From: Jaltomata sinuosa
Taxonomy: Eukaryota; Streptophyta; Magnoliopsida; Solanales; Solanaceae
Length of the DNA: 64,000 nt
Direction: 5' to 3'
NCBI GenBank assembly: GCA_003996215.1
Contig: QJPP01002917.1
Span: 186,001 to 250,000, forward strand
Part shown: piece after piece, positions 9,034-22,515 of the stretch
Layout of the letters: the number at the start of each line of letters is the position of its first letter
Position numbering within the stretch: position 1 is the first letter of the stretch
Notes under the pieces: model-generated
The model's database searches: none
Seen by the model: only the letters and a program-made list of their open reading frames with translations
What the model was told of the DNA's origin: nothing
Made by a program: the position numbers and the translations under genes

Positions 9034-12000
9034 TGTCATGCCCCAAGTGAGGGGAGGCGCGACTGGCACTCGATACCTTATTCGACCAAGTTGGCCACTA
9101 AATATACTAGCTGACTAAACTGTGGGCCCAAAAACGTCAGGAAGCATAACATCTGAAATACCAAGCCTGGACCGATAAGGTCATAACCTGAATGACAACA
9201 AGTCATATAGACAAAGAGAGACAAGCCAAAAATAATAAAGTACTAGTTGGCCGAAGAGGCCGCAACTGAAGACACATATACATACATATACATACATGCC
9301 AAACCTATGGGGCTAGAGACTGGAATCTGCAAAAAGAAACCTAGAATACCACGTCCACAATAGCCTCTAGGAGTGTCATAAGCACCGGTCAGAAAAAGGC
9401 CTCGACTATACCCAAATTGTACAACAAAAGTAAACACCCTCTGATAGCCTCAGGAAGAGGTGGAGCTTACCAACTCAAAGCTGAACCCCGAATCCTAGCG
9501 GAGGGGTCGATCAGAATCCCTACCTGGACCTGCACGCACGAAACAAAATGCAGCGTCCTCAGGCAATGGGACGTCAGTATGAATAAAAATGTACTGGTAT
9601 GTAAGGCAGAGAGTAGAATCATAAATAGCCTCTAAAAAAAGTAATAGAGATACTCTCTGAAACTGAAACTCTAATAGCCTCCATGGCTGACATCTGACCT
9701 TATAGAAATTAAATATGCATGGTATGCTTGCGTAATCGTATGCCATGAATACATATATATATATGAAAATGCATGTCGTACACAACCAAGTGCTAGCAAT
9801 GGTGGTGTCTTCCGGTAGCTAACCGGGATCATATCTGCCAACTCGTGGCCATCTGTGTCTCATACGTATAAATATAGGCAATAGACCCCATACCTCCAGT
9901 TTATAGCTCGAGAGTCTGATGCATAGCATGTCATGTCATGGATGCATAATGCATGTATGTCATCATAATTATGTTGCCAATGTTGGCCTGCTGGTACTCT
10001 TATTCTCATAATCTCATAATTACTTTCGTATAATATGTAAATGCCTCGTAGAACTTTATGTGTTATTAGAAGAAATTTAAACACTTAACTCGACATTGGA
10101 AAGGTAAATTAAACTTGAGGATGTTCATAAGGAGCTTAAGGTGCTTCACTTAGCCTTTATATATGTTTCCCTAATAGTTTGTAAAAAAAGGTATTCCAAA
10201 AATTGAATTACATTTATATAGTTTAAACATACGAGTTACATTTGAGAGTTTTGAAAATCGAATTATTATTTTAAAGCTTTCCAAAAATCATTTTAGCGAG
10301 GAAGGAGGGCTGGTTGCGAATTCTTAATGTTCCTTTGCATTAATTTTAAATCACAACACTCAAAGAAGAACAAGAACTCCTACATATAGACATATATTTA
10401 AGAAAGCTGTCAAAATGACATATAGATGTGGAATATCTATATAACCGAACGAGTGGAATATCATCATAATAATACCACGAAAGTACTTCAGCTGCGATCC
10501 CAATGCCTTTCACAGAAGGTCTTTCTAGCATTAGAATAGTAAAATATCGCATGTGACGATTTAGGAATTTTCTAAAGTTCGTGCTTAAAGGAAGGACAAC
10601 GCTTAGCCTTAACATACTATGGACTATAAAGGAGCATGCCAAGAAGAAGGGTGGACTTAAAAAGCCTTTCAATGGAATCTCAAAGGTGTTTCTCATGAAG
10701 CTCGATCAACTGACCGTAATGCAACAACTACGAAAATTAACAAGACCGCGGGAATGAACCACAGTCAATCAGTAAGGCGTTAAAGTCGTTATTATGACCA
10801 GCCCACTCTAACTCAATAATCGACATCAAAATTCCTACTAGACCAACAACTAATAATAACAACAAAAAGCTATCAACGCCTCATAAGAGCAGTGAGCTCC
10901 CGAGACAATCTAACAAGGTGTATTTCACGTCGTTCACTCTAACGACTGTCGTACGCGACTCCAAGATGAAGCGCACCAACCCACCACTCCCTATAATACC
11001 TTATTACCATTAGTATATGACAATGAGAACTCTACTTAATGAGAAGAGGGGATTCCCAGAGCCACGATATCTAAAACACCACTTCTTGGCTCGAAAATAT
11101 ATAAAAATAATTCTAGAACATGAAATTTATGAAGGAGAGTCATAGGAGGGAGATTATTTCAACAAAACCTCCAAAATTCCAAACTAAATAGGCTGTTAGA
11201 AGGACCCATTACCGCTACTACATCAGAACCACATTAAAACACAATTTTCCAATAATTTCGGTCCTACCCGTTCTGCCCAGACAGCCCGTGGTAAAATGGT
11301 CATAACATTTTACTCTGACGTCGTATTGAAGAACGGTTTGATGTTCTAGAAACTAGACTCAAAGACCTTTAATTTGATAAATAATAGGCCCTCTAACTCT
11401 TTATAGATCCAGAGATATGCTCATCCCAAGTCAGCCCCTCAATACGATTTCATATGTAACTACTACTTCCCTACTTGACACGGGCCGATATTACCGAATA
11501 CAAGTTAATGATGAGGAATAACGGTATAAGAGGAATACAACACCATAATAATTCTAAAGCTCTACAAATAATATCTCATAAGCATGATAAATTTATAACC
11601 GCTAGAATCAAGGAATCGTACCAAGAAAATAAAAGAGAATCCTTTACATACCTTTTTTGATGATTCTAAGTGGTCTACCAACTTCTGCCTGTTCCCAAGT
11701 AACACTACAATATGACAGGAACTCTGGGCTTTCAAATACCATCCCATGAGTTCTATACGGAAAACATACTAAAAACCTTACACTAACTCAAATAAAAAAA
11801 TAGAAACCTTACGTACCTTGAATATAAGTCTAAATGCATCATTGAATAATTTCAATATCAACCGCTTGAGATTATTGTTCCATCAACGTGATTTATTTGC
11901 TAAGGTTGAGAAGCTAACTTAAAAGTTTGAACCTAATGTAATAGTATTGAATGAAATTGAGGGGGGTGACCTTCATTTATTCAAGTACAAATTTCTTAGG

Positions 12001-12469
12001 CGATGAAAATTATTTGATCTCATTTTGAGTTATCCACTATAACATGGGGACCCACTTAGTGGAATGAATATGATCCCACTTCCATAATTCTTTCACGTTA
12101 ATACATATGGGTAGCAATCATACATGTACATAGTGTAATATTATATTACATGGACTTAAAAGTCTTTCCTTATCACTTTGTAGTTACATAAAACTTTTCC
12201 AACTTATTAACACCACTCAAAAGTGACTTTATATATTAATAAACAATGAAAATTTTGTAAAACTTTAATGCATTCACTAATATACCATGGATAATTTCTT
12301 TCACAAATATCAAAGCATTTGGGAATATAAAACAAAATATATTTTATCAAATTCTAATTAAATCAAATATTCTCGAATCACGTGCAGCTTTATAATAAAA
12401 CTATCGAATTTAGGCTTATATGCTTTCGATACGGGATGAAGGACAACCATAAACACCTGGGGTGTTACA
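9034..12469 (-). repeat. Element C 5' LTR (Tekay-like, 3.4 kb)
   Basis: It runs from TGTCATGCCCC at 9034 (LTR 3' end on the - strand) to GGTGTTACA at 12469 (LTR start). Only the last ~830 bases (11642-12469) match the other LTR of C; 9034-11641 has no counterpart in 1-301. It holds CATA-type microsatellites near 9280-9300 and an AT run near 9749. No gene is supported: its small open frames have no recognisable content. Confidence 0.75.
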
Positions 12470-13890
12470 AGTTCTCAGCCAAATAATGGCCCAAAATCCA
12501 ATTCACCAGCCCAATACTCCCCCGACCCGTCCGAGCCCAACTCCTACACACTTACAGTTCTCTTCTTCTTCCCTCAATAGAACAGGCAACCAAATGACAC
12601 CTATATTCTCTTCTTTTTTGCTCAAATGACACCAACAAACAAACCCAGAAGCTCCAAACGATGTCAACAACGTCAACCCTAAATAATGCAAATTCCATCC
12701 ACAATTCTATCAACCTCTCCATCTCTTCACGATTTTGATGTGTTGTCAAGAACCCAAAAGCTTCTAAAGGCCCTAGGTGGTACCCCCTCCGCGAATTTCA
12801 TGGAATTTCTATACAATATATGAGCTGTAGCCTTATCCCCAATTTGAAATTCAAATTTTATCAAGTGATTTGCCTGTTAAGCCCTCTCATTTCCCCCTCG
12901 TTTTCACCCTAAAATCTTCCTATAAATACCCTCTGAGATTGACGGATTAGGGGCTGGCCTTTGAAGAATTTTTAGGTGTCTTGGAGAGTCGTTCTCTGGC
13001 CTAAAGACTCAAGAGTTTCAGATTCAAAACACAAGATTTTTTTCGAATTCGTAAGAGAAAATTCTCAGTTTTGATAAGATATTGTTCTAACTCCAGTGGT
13101 GGAAACGCTCCGATGAAGGTTCGTGTTCCCGGTCGCTGCCCAGAAACATGTAAAAGCTTCATCTTTTTATCTTTCTTTCACAATGGAATGTGAAGTTTTA
13201 TCATTATTGTGAACTTAGGATGGTTTGGGTTGGTCTTGTTTGACTTATGTGATATGGTGTTAAGAAATTACCAAATACAGTTTAAAAATCTGTTTGTTTG
13301 AAGTTGTTTTCAAGTCTTAAAGTTCTCAAATTTTCATTTATTTTCTTTTTCCCTGTTCTTCCCATCTTAACCACTGCTTTATGTGTGCATTATGTGAATA
13401 TTGATATATTATTCGTGTGTATAGTGGAAATACTCTATAGGGACCTCTTTAGCTCACAATGCCAGACGAGATTCACTAAGAGGGGCAGATTCGATCTTTG
13501 GGATTGATCCTTAGCTCTTACCAAAGAAAAAAGAGTATTAGGACGAAATCAAACTCCACTATAGTTCGAATTTCATTCCAATATGCCTTCAAGGTTCACA
13601 AAAAGATACGTCGTAGGCTTTGTGGTTTCTGTTTCTGTTTGATATGAGTCGTTGTGTGGAAAGTCAAGGTCTGAGTTTTGTTCGTGTATATTTCAACTAT
13701 GATACATGTGTTCGATTTATTTGTGGCCTCCTTTTCCTTGTTAAGATTACCTAGAGACCATGACCAGCGAAAATGATTTATATGAATTACGATTTTCTCC
13801 TATTTCTTAAGTATTTTTCTTTTGAAAATTGCTTTCCTAGACAGTAGTAAAAATTTCCTTCTCTTTGGAATTTGGTTCACTTCTCCAAGT
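12470..13890 (+). mobile_element. Element B: 5' LTR, left fragment (Ogre-like)
   Basis: This is LTR sequence related to the reverse complement of the LTRs of A. The right end (about 13725-13890) matches the reverse complement of 15990-16150 in A, and the match continues at 44918 after A is removed. The left end is cut by C at 12470; the missing U3 start should lie left of the window. TATAAATA at 12921-12928 is a candidate promoter. The small open frames are not supported as genes. Confidence 0.8.
12921..12928 (+). promoter_or_regulatory. Candidate TATA box, element B LTR
   Basis: TATAAATA in a C/T-rich context, in the part of the LTR that corresponds to the U3/R junction of element A. Weak motif-only evidence. 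Confidence 0.35.
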
Positions 13891-16800
13891 TGTTTTCGGG
13901 AAAAATGACTTGTATGAAAATTATTTCGAAAATCTAAGTTAAAGTTTACAAAACGTTTTCAAATAAAGCAAGAGTTGCCACTTAGTTTTTATAAAGTAAA
14001 AACCAAGAAAAAAATATAAAAATCTTTTAAAGTCAAAACAGATATAACTTTAAAAATTTAAGAGAATAAGGGTAAGAGGTTCCTATTAATGTTTTGAGAA
14101 AGTTTTTAAGGCATTCGAAACATCCGCTAACTCGCGGTTATCCAGACATGTTGGAAAACAACTTATTTGACTAACTTTTGAAAATGGTCTTGATTTGTTT
14201 TAACTTAAGGAAATGATCTGGTTTTTAATTTGATTTACGAAACATAGTCTTGAAAACGAAAACACCTAAGGATTTTATTTCTTAAATGAAAGGAAAACAT
14301 GCTTTTGATAATTCTTTGGAAAAACATATGAATGTTAACTGATAAAGAAGATTGATACAGTTTTGGAAATGTTCAAGAAATACACAAAGAGTTGTTTTTA
14401 ACGAAAAACATCTTGCTAATTTTTTGACAGTTTAAAGTAAAAGATTTTGATTGTCTCATGAAGAAAATATAAGCGATTTATGAAAAATTAAACAAGACAA
14501 GGTTTTCTTTTTTGGGGAAAATTCACTAAGTTAAAATGTTAGTCCAAGTTAATACAAGATAATTCTAAATTACAAAAATAAGGAGTTAAGGAGAACAGAA
14601 ATTAAGCCTTGAGCTTAATAATTTGGACTTTAGTCCAACACCTGTCCTAAACAAAAATTTTGGGCTTTTGATCCACTTCTACTGCATCTTGGACATTTAG
14701 GTCCAATTTCCTTCGTTTTGAGACCCATTTGGACCATTGTTGCTATCAATTATGGGAACTTTGGCCCATTTTTTCATTTCTTCAACTTGGCTTCCACATT
14801 TGCTTTTGGCACCAGTCTTTGGACTAGAAATGATGCTGACTCAAAAAAGGTTGTTGGATTTTAACCCATCAAGAATGCAAAGAGGATGGCTGGAGAGTCC
14901 AGGAATGGACTCAGAATAGTTCATGCGAAAGAAAAGAGAAGAGAATGATTAGCAAGAGAAAGGAAAATAATCCTTAGCTGAGTAATATCTTAAGTTCTGA
15001 AGGAATACATTATTATAAAAGACACAATTGCTAATTCGTGACTTGAAAGCATATTCATATAATTTCAAACAAACATATGACGCCAAATAGCTTTCCTAAG
15101 AGGGATGGGGGAAGAGTGATATGATGTAATGCAAGAAATAATACAAAGGTAACAACCAATTAAACCTGAACAGCCCCTTAACTGATCATTCGGAGCCTCA
15201 CGTTGTTTTAACAGGGAAAAACACAAAGCATGAGGTGAGATAAAAGGAGGGAGTTTGAAACTTAAAGAGTTAATCCCTGCCATGAACAAAATTCATTGTG
15301 TATGCTAAGTTGGGCTTGCATTTAACGAGTAGATGATAGCATAGCAACTAAACTTGAATCGGTAAGCTAAACACATATTATTTAAGGCTATGTTCACTCA
15401 AACAGTACCAAAGCAACCAAGAACACACATAGAGACAATGGATGGCAATATCTGGTTACAAAGTGCTTAGCAAAATAGGGATTCGACATATTTCACCGAT
15501 TGAAACAATCAGGTCATTGTGCAAATGCACAAGCTACAGATCACAGTTTCAATTGGATTAAGACCATTAGCAAATACTTTCTAGGAGAATAATATCTTTA
15601 ACACATGAAACTTTGACCCATATTTCAAAATGTTTTTTTTATTTGTAGATCTCAAGGATATCAATTCGAAGCTAAACGAAGACTAGGAGTATCAAAAAAA
15701 AGTAACTACTCTTTTTAACAAAGATCTGACTTTTAAGCTAATAAGCATGTAACAGTAAACTTTGTGCTTAAAACAGATAGAGGTTAACACATAACCATCA
15801 AGATGCAGTCAACTTACTGGACCGTTCATGATTCAATCATAGTAGCAAAGAAATGGTTTTTTTCATGAAAAAAATGCAAATAAGATTTCAATTTTTAATC
15901 TCTTTTTAACCCAAAAGAGAGATTACTGTGAAGTCCTAGGATACTGATAGTGATGATATGAATTAATACAGCAGCTTGTCCAAATTTATATGGAGTAGTG
16001 AACCAAATTCCAAGGACAAAGAATTTTTTACTAGCAGTTTTCAAAAGAAAAGACTTAGAACAAACAGAACCAAAAAAAGAATTGTAATTTGTTTGAATCA
16101 TGTCATGGTCTCTAGGCAATCTTAACAGGATAAAGGAGGTCACAAATAAAGGAAATACATGCATCATGATCGGAATATACACGAACAAAACTCAGACCTT
16201 GACTTTTTCCACAATGACTCATATCAAACATGAAACAAAAATCACGAAGCCTACATCGTAACCTTCTTTGTAAATTTTTGAAGCACACACAACAATCTTT
16301 AAAATAGAAAGAACAGAGAAAGAGGAAGCAAATGAGAATTCTTAGAATTTAGGACTTGACAACAACTTTAACTGAACAGATTTTTAAACTTTCACTCATA
16401 ATTTCTTAACACCATACAAAATAAACCAGACCAGCCTAAAACCAAAGATTTCTAATATAAAACAGAGCTCATAATCATAGCCAAACCAGCCTAAAACTAG
16501 ATATTTCTAAAAGAAAACCAACAGGACTAAAAAGAGAAATAAAACAAGGTATTTACCTTCTTTGGAGCAGCGAACAAGAATAAATGAGCTTTCTTTGTCG
16601 GAATCGACTTACCACCGAAACATAGCAATGATTTTTCCGAAGTTTTTGAGCTTTCATTTTCTGAAACATTTGGTCTTTCTGAGTTCTAGAGAGTGGTTAT
16701 CCAAAAAAAGAAACTCCAGATCCAAAAGCCAGCCCTTATTCTTGTAAACCCCTTGTGGTTTATATGGGAAATTCGTTGGGGAAATTTTGAAATCCCTAAT

Positions 16801-17794
16801 GGGATAAACCTGGCCAACAAGGAAATGGTACAAACTCGTACCAATTTTCATGGATTGTTCGGAGAAATCGCCACCTAAGGCAGTTTCTAGAACCTTCGTG
16901 GTTGCCAGCACACACGAGTTGATGAGGAATGGATGGCGTTTGGGAATTTTGATGTTGTTTGGGGATTATTAAAGTTGTTGTTGCTCGCTGTTGGAGCTGT
17001 CTTGGATGGAAAGTTGTACTGGGTTTTGGGGTGTTGTCGTCTGTATGTGAAAAAGATGAAGAGAGAGAGAGGTGAGATAAGGGTTTGTTTGGTTTGTGTG
17101 AGAGAGTGAAAGATAAAGAGGCTTATAAGGGTGTGTAGAGGTGGGCCGGGTCAGGCGGGTCAAGGGGTGAAGGTGGGCCGGGGATTATTAAAGGGAAAGT
17201 GGGGGATGGGCCAGCGGATTTGAATTGTTTGCTGGCCTAATTTGCTGGAGGGGCTAAGCTGGTGAGGGTGGCTTAAGTTTTGGCCACATTTTGCAAAATG
17301 TGGCCACTCTTAAGTTAAAGAGGTAGCCAAATTGATAGGAATTAGGAAAATTTCAGCTAGAATTTAAATGATTTTAAAGAAATAGGCTAGAATAGAAATA
17401 AAGATGAATTAATTAAAATTAATCTTGAGCTTTAATAAATTTAAACAATTAAAAATAATTATTGTTTTCAACGCAGAATTACCTCTTTAATTATGAAATT
17501 AATTTATTCAATTAATCTCTCATTTTAATTTAATTTGGAGGAAAATCAAGCAATTAATCTTTCAAAGGAATTTCTCACGAAAAAAACTCTAAAATAGTTC
17601 TTTAAGTAAACTTTTATAAATTTCACGTAATCAAATATGAAAAATATAAATTTTTACTCAAGACTATCATAAAGCTGATTTGAAAAAAAATATTTTATCC
17701 CTTTTTACAAAATAATTATTTTAAAAATTGTTTAAAATTCAAAAAGGGCTCAAGATTAATTTGTAATATGGCAGGTAAAATTTGGATGTCAACA
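13891..17794 (-). repeat. Element A 3' LTR
   Basis: 3904 bases; on the - strand it starts TGTTGACA (17794) and ends CGAAAACA (13891). It aligns end to end with 40984-44912. Compared with that copy it lacks 46 bases directly beside the TATA-like sequence (16759-16765) and has an extra AT-rich stretch near 17490-17530. Candidate TATA sequences on the - strand lie near 17122 and 16759. Confidence 0.92.
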
Positions 17795-17811
17795 ACTGTC
17801 CCTCCCTTTGG
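17795..17811 (-). other. Polypurine tract of element A
   Basis: On the - strand AAAGGGAGGGACAGT lies directly before the 3' LTR start TGTTGACA. It is a purine-rich tract in the position expected for plus-strand priming. Confidence 0.75.
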
Positions 17812-18949
17812 GTAGGGTGAGTGCAAGGAACCCTGGGCAAAGAGAATTGACGTTCCCAATTTTATCGACCACAGATTCATCTTCAGAAAGTGGTGACTTC
17901 TAGCACGAATTTCAAGTCATGGACGAACTTCAGTATCGAGTTTCCTACATATCTCAGGTTACATGAGAACTCAGGCCATTTATAACTGAAGACTCTTGAT
18001 TTTATGCACGATTTTCAAAGAATTCCAAACTATTTTGGTCTCAAATTAAGGAGAGGCCTAAAATTTGGGGAGTAAGGATTGGAGGGTTTGGAATGCAGCC
18101 TAGTTTTCAACATAGAGCCCGCCTACATATCCCAGAACTTAGGAATCAGGCTGCTTATAGTTCGACCCAATCGGTGGAAAAGGTAGTCTTTATGTTAAGA
18201 CAACCTTTGGTTCGGGATAAGTGACAAGTAAATTGAGCTATAGAAAGAGGATTGTAACCCCTCAACTATGAATGTGGCACGCTTCACACCCATAAATAAG
18301 ATTTTACCTGGATATAATTTCCAAAGCTCAAGGTGTATTGTCACCCGAATTTGAAAAGATATAATATTGCGTCCAGCATGAATTCAAAAGATACCCTGGG
18401 TGTGACACTAAGACCCCAAAGATAGGAAATACCCACATGTCTTCTGATAGGCGTGTGGTTTGATGGCGGTGGTATTCGTTCCTCAGCTCGCGTTCAAAGG
18501 GTTTGATATTTCCCTTCGGACTGTGTCCCTGTTCGCTGCTAAGAAAAGGTTCCACGTTGTGATGCATCCCTTTTTATGTAGTCTGCACCTGTGGTTTTTT
18601 CTTTGAGAATTTCATCCTTCTCGGATTCTCTCGAAAACATCTCAAAACAAAATTGGTAGTAGTAACATAATTCCACTTGGAGAGGTAGTTTCTTTGCCAT
18701 ACCTCATCCTTGGGTTATGTCCGAATCTTAGGTTGTGACATCTTTTTGATGTGCTTTGTACCTGTTGTTCTGGTTTGATATTTTCATCCTCTCGGATGTT
18801 CTCGATAAAACTTTGAAACAAATGGTTAGTAGTAAAGTGATTCAACAGAGAAAGACAGCTTTGTACCTCATTTTTTGCATTTGTTGCTTTTGAAGAAGAT
18901 GTCGTCGTTTCCCTGTCTTTGTCTTTAGGAAATAGCAATTTTCTTGACA

Positions 18950-19740
18950 ATTAAGCATGATAGCCTTCGTAGCTATTGGATAGGCTTGCCTTCATTGCAG
19001 TTTTTGAGTATGACGACCTCCGTGGCTATTTTACGTGATGGTCCTTGTAACCGATTACGGCGTTCTCTTGAACGTGATAGCCTTCGTGGCCATTGACAGT
19101 AGTTTTTGCATATGTCTTTAGGGTAAATCTTGTGCATCATCCATATCAATGCGACTAACAGATATTCCCTGAATTGTCAGGCTTTGGGTAATCTGGCACA
19201 TCATGCGACATTGGATAGAGGCGACTTACAGATGCCTTTAACTAGTCAACTTCGAGTAATCTTGCATATCATGTGAGTTTGGATAGAGGCTGCTTACAGT
19301 TGTCCTTCGAATTGCAAGTTTTTGAGTAATCCTGCACTTTTATCCGATCTTATATATAATGCGACTTACAGATTTCCCTTGAATTGATAGCCTTTGGGTA
19401 GTCCTGCACAATATCAACGTGGATATGTCGTGGCTTATAGATAACCCTTGGACTGTCATTTTTTGGTAGTCTTGCACTTTGTCCAATTACGGATATTGTC
19501 GCGAGTTATGTATTACCCTTGAACTTTCAATCTTCAGGTGATCTAGCACACTATCCAATTTCAAATATCGCTGCGTCTTACAGATAGCTCTTAGTCGATC
19601 AAGTTTTTGGGCAATCTTGCACACTATACGGTTTCGGACATCGTTGTGGCTTACAGAAGACCTTTGGCCTTCCAACTTTGGGAAATCTGGTTCATTGTCC
19701 GATTTTGGATGGCGTCTTAGAGACATCCTTTAGACTATAT
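18950..19740. repeat. Diverged tandem repeat, about 75-90-base units
   Basis: Recurring words such as GGCTTACAGA, GGGTAATCTTGCACA and CCTTGAATTG(T)CA return at 70-90-base intervals, about eight times. The units are strongly diverged. The reverse complement is present in B at about 53640-54200. Confidence 0.65.
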
Positions 19741-19839
19741 GCTTTTGACCTTGACGATAAGCAATATTTGATTATCAGGGTGACAAGGCCTTTGCCACAC
19801 AATCAAATATAGTTGTATCTTCTGGATGCTTTTGTATGT

Positions 19840-20430
19840 ATAAGCATCCTTTAGAGCGAGACATCGTTATCTCTAATAAATAGGGGTGCATAGATATCCT
19901 CGGCATCAGGCTCCACCGTCTTACGCGATATCGGATATAAATATGCTGGATGACAAACTTGGCATAATAATAAGAAATAAAATATATTCTCAACATCAGA
20001 CTCTTCCCTCTCATGCAATACGGATATAAGTATGCTGAATGCCAGACTTGGCATAATAATGATGAAGAAATGAAATTCTCAATGTCAGGCTCCTCTGCCT
20101 TATGCGATATCAGATATAAATATACCAGACTTGGCATATTAAAGGAGAAAATATATACTCTTAACGTCAGACTCTTTCATCTTATGCGATATCGGGTATA
20201 AATATACTGGATGCCAGATTTGGCATAATAATGATGAAGCAAATACATCCTCAACGTCAGACTCCTCTTTCTCACGCGATATTGGATATAAATATGATGA
20301 ATGCCAGACTTGGCATAATGATAAGGATGCATAAATATCTACGGTATAAATATACAAATGAAAATATCCTCAATGTCAGACTCCTCCGTCTCACGTGATA
20401 TCGGATATAAATATGCTCTTAGGTCAATTC
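19840..20430. repeat. Tandem repeat, about 90-base units
   Basis: About six to seven units share GCGATATCGGATATAAATATGC, GCCAGACTTGGCATAATAA and CTCAACGTCAGACTC-type words. Spacing is close to 90 bases. The core GCGATATCGG.ATAAATAT is short, palindrome-rich and AT-rich. Confidence 0.75.
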
Positions 20431-20545
20431 CGCACAGCCATGCAACTTACGAACGCCTCTGAATGTCATCCTCTTTGAAACCGACTGATAGAGGGACATA
20501 ATATTTGCAGTAAATGTATTTGCGGTATTTAATGATGATGATGAA

Positions 20546-20640
20546 GGTCCTCTTGAAATGGTCCTCTCTACATGGTCCTCTTGACATGCAAATATGATAT
20601 GGTCCTCTTGACATGGTCCTCTTGATATGCAAATATGATA
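20546..20640. repeat. Short tandem repeat (ATGGTCCTCTTGAC)
   Basis: GGTCCTCT occurs five times at 13-27-base spacing, with ATGCAAATATGAT between some copies. It is a local minisatellite inside the 3' region of A. Confidence 0.75.
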
Positions 20641-21983
20641 ATGATGTGGATGATCATGCAATGGTATGTGTAGCAATCGTAGAAAACATCACTTTTGATT
20701 TTTATGTTGTTCTATTGACTTCTTTGTGTGTACTTATACTCAAGACAAATAATTAGTAGACACAGCGTCGCTTTTACCAGCGACCACAGTCAAACTTGAA
20801 AAAACTTTAAAGACAACGTCTATTAAGCTATTCAAAACAACTTTTGTTTCAAATGTGAATGAAATGGTCGTTCCTATTTCTGGGGAAAGCCATAAGTACC
20901 ATTTTTGAACATCGTCTGTTCGTGGTAATTTTTGACTCGCTGGGGATTGGCGGAGAACGTCGCCAATCTCTCATTTGGTGTCCTATTCTGAAGCTAACCG
21001 AGATGTTTTAATCCATTTGGGGACTTGGGGATGTTGTTGATCTCTCTTTATCTAGTAGTCTTTGCAAACTACAAGAAATAATTTATCCATTCTGAGGCTT
21101 TTTGCCTCTTTGGATCCTTCCCACTGTTTTGTCTTTTATCTCAAAATTAGGGGCATCTGGTCTTGTTGTGTCTTTTTGAACATGTTGGATAATATGGAAT
21201 TGATTTCTAACATACTTTTTGGGATAACCTGCATCCACAGAAAAAATGTTAGTTTTTGGTGAAACTGATCTGTGTTGACCTCCTTCGATCTTCTGCTCCT
21301 TGCTTTGTCTCTTCTGGGTGCTTTCTGCTCTTGGGTGCTCATCATACTTGACTCCCTGGGTCACGGTAGACATAAGACAAAGTCAAATTATAAAGGAGTA
21401 AAACTAATATGTTATGAAGATTTTTTTCAATCAAGTTCTTCGGAAGACAAAGAATTTTGAAAAAAGATAGTTTGAAAAGGTCTTTGCCTATCATGTCATG
21501 TGATAGCTCAACGAATGTCCTTTATTCGAGGCCTTGACATTTCTGACATAGTGTTGGCGGACTCTGAAGATCCTTTGTCATCCTAGCTGGGGAGTTCAAA
21601 AAAAGTTTTTTGAGAAATCTGTTATAATTGTGGATTAATCCACCTTGGACTGGGGATTTTGAAGTAAACTCTGATCTCTCGGTGTTGGGAAATTATTTGG
21701 AGTCTATCTCTCAACCCTTGAATGCAAGTTGATAGAAATTTTGAGGTCCTCCTCAAAATTTCTGCCCAAGTTAAAGGTTTTGCGATGAATCTCATTACAT
21801 TGTCAAGGGTCTTGAAACTCTGTGGGAATTATGATATTCTTTCTCGAGATCTATATCAATCGCTCTTCTGCATTCTAACTTGTTGGAGAACGATCTTCGC
21901 CTTCTGAATTTTTGAGATTCCTTTCTCAAAAATTCTGCCCCAGTTTCCATTTCCTGGGTGATATGATCGAGTCGTTATGGAGC

Positions 21984-22227
21984 CTACATATCTTGTTGAG
22001 GCAGGAATCAGGTCAAACGTAGTTCCTATTCTAGTAGTGGGAGAATGTTGGAAATAAATAAAGGGGTGACCGAGGCCGACAAAGTCCGCCTACGTATCTC
22101 ATTCTTGAGAATTCAGGTCGAATGTAGTTCAAGATAGGAAGGGAAAGATAGATTTTTCTAAAGGGTTGACCAAAGCCGACACAGGCCGCCTACGTATCTC
22201 ATTCTTGAGAATTCAGGTCAAACATAG
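21984..22227 (-). other. Cluster of three hairpin-motif copies, element A
   Basis: Three copies (21984-22022, 22090-22127, 22190-22227) follow one pattern on the - strand: GAACTAYRT, TTGACCTGA or similar, TTCTCA, a short loop, TGAGATACGTAGGC. The outer arms CTACGT/ACGTAG pair, and in two copies TCTCA/TGAGA pair inside with a 4-base AGAA loop. Related copies in A are at 17944, 18123 and 37147 and in B at 51542, 51648, 55806 and 55988. Confidence 0.6.
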
Positions 22228-22296
22228 TTCGTAGGAAGAGTATAGGAAATTTTAAGTTTTTACTAAGTGCAAAACGATTACAATTAGAAAGTGCGA

Positions 22297-22515
22297 TTAC
22301 AGAGAAAGAAATAGAAGGAAAAGAAATCGTCTTCGGGCGTAGTATCTCTTCGCAGCATCAGAATTGCTATAGGCTTGGGCCATACTTTGATCATTCATCT
22401 TGAACAAATTCAAAGCTCCTCCAGATAGCACTTTTTGGATGATGTACAGTCCTTGCATATTTGGTGCATTCTTTCCTATGTCTCGTGGAAGGGAAGGATT
22501 AACTGTCCATTCCAT
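22297..22515 (-). pseudogene. pol: Integrase C-terminal remnant, element A
   Basis: The - strand frame contains LYIIQKVLSGGALNLFKM and, about 25 residues later, NSDAAKRYYA. This is the characteristic tail of Tat/Ogre integrase (the GPYVVKK..GGAL and N.D.VKKYY region). Nothing of the zinc finger or catalytic core precedes it. Directly upstream is the region that normally precedes RT, so roughly the RT, RNase H and most of the integrase coding region are absent. Recognition rests on family knowledge; the motif is short but specific. Confidence 0.7.

Larger units (their letters stand above)
17812..22296 (-). other. Element A non-coding 3' region
   Basis: About 4.5 kb between the integrase remnant and the polypurine tract, with no supported gene. 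It contains three repeat fields (18950-19740, 19840-20430, 20546-20640) and five copies of a hairpin-forming motif (about 17944, 18123, 21984, 22090 and 22190). Its reverse complement matches much of 51460-56125 in B. Long 3' untranslated regions with tandem repeats are known for Ogre elements. Confidence 0.7.

Noticed and set aside
12503..12749. Two overlapping - strand frames near the left end of B's LTR fragment
   Set aside because: Shifted frames of the same DNA, in LTR sequence homologous to A's U3; no coding signature.
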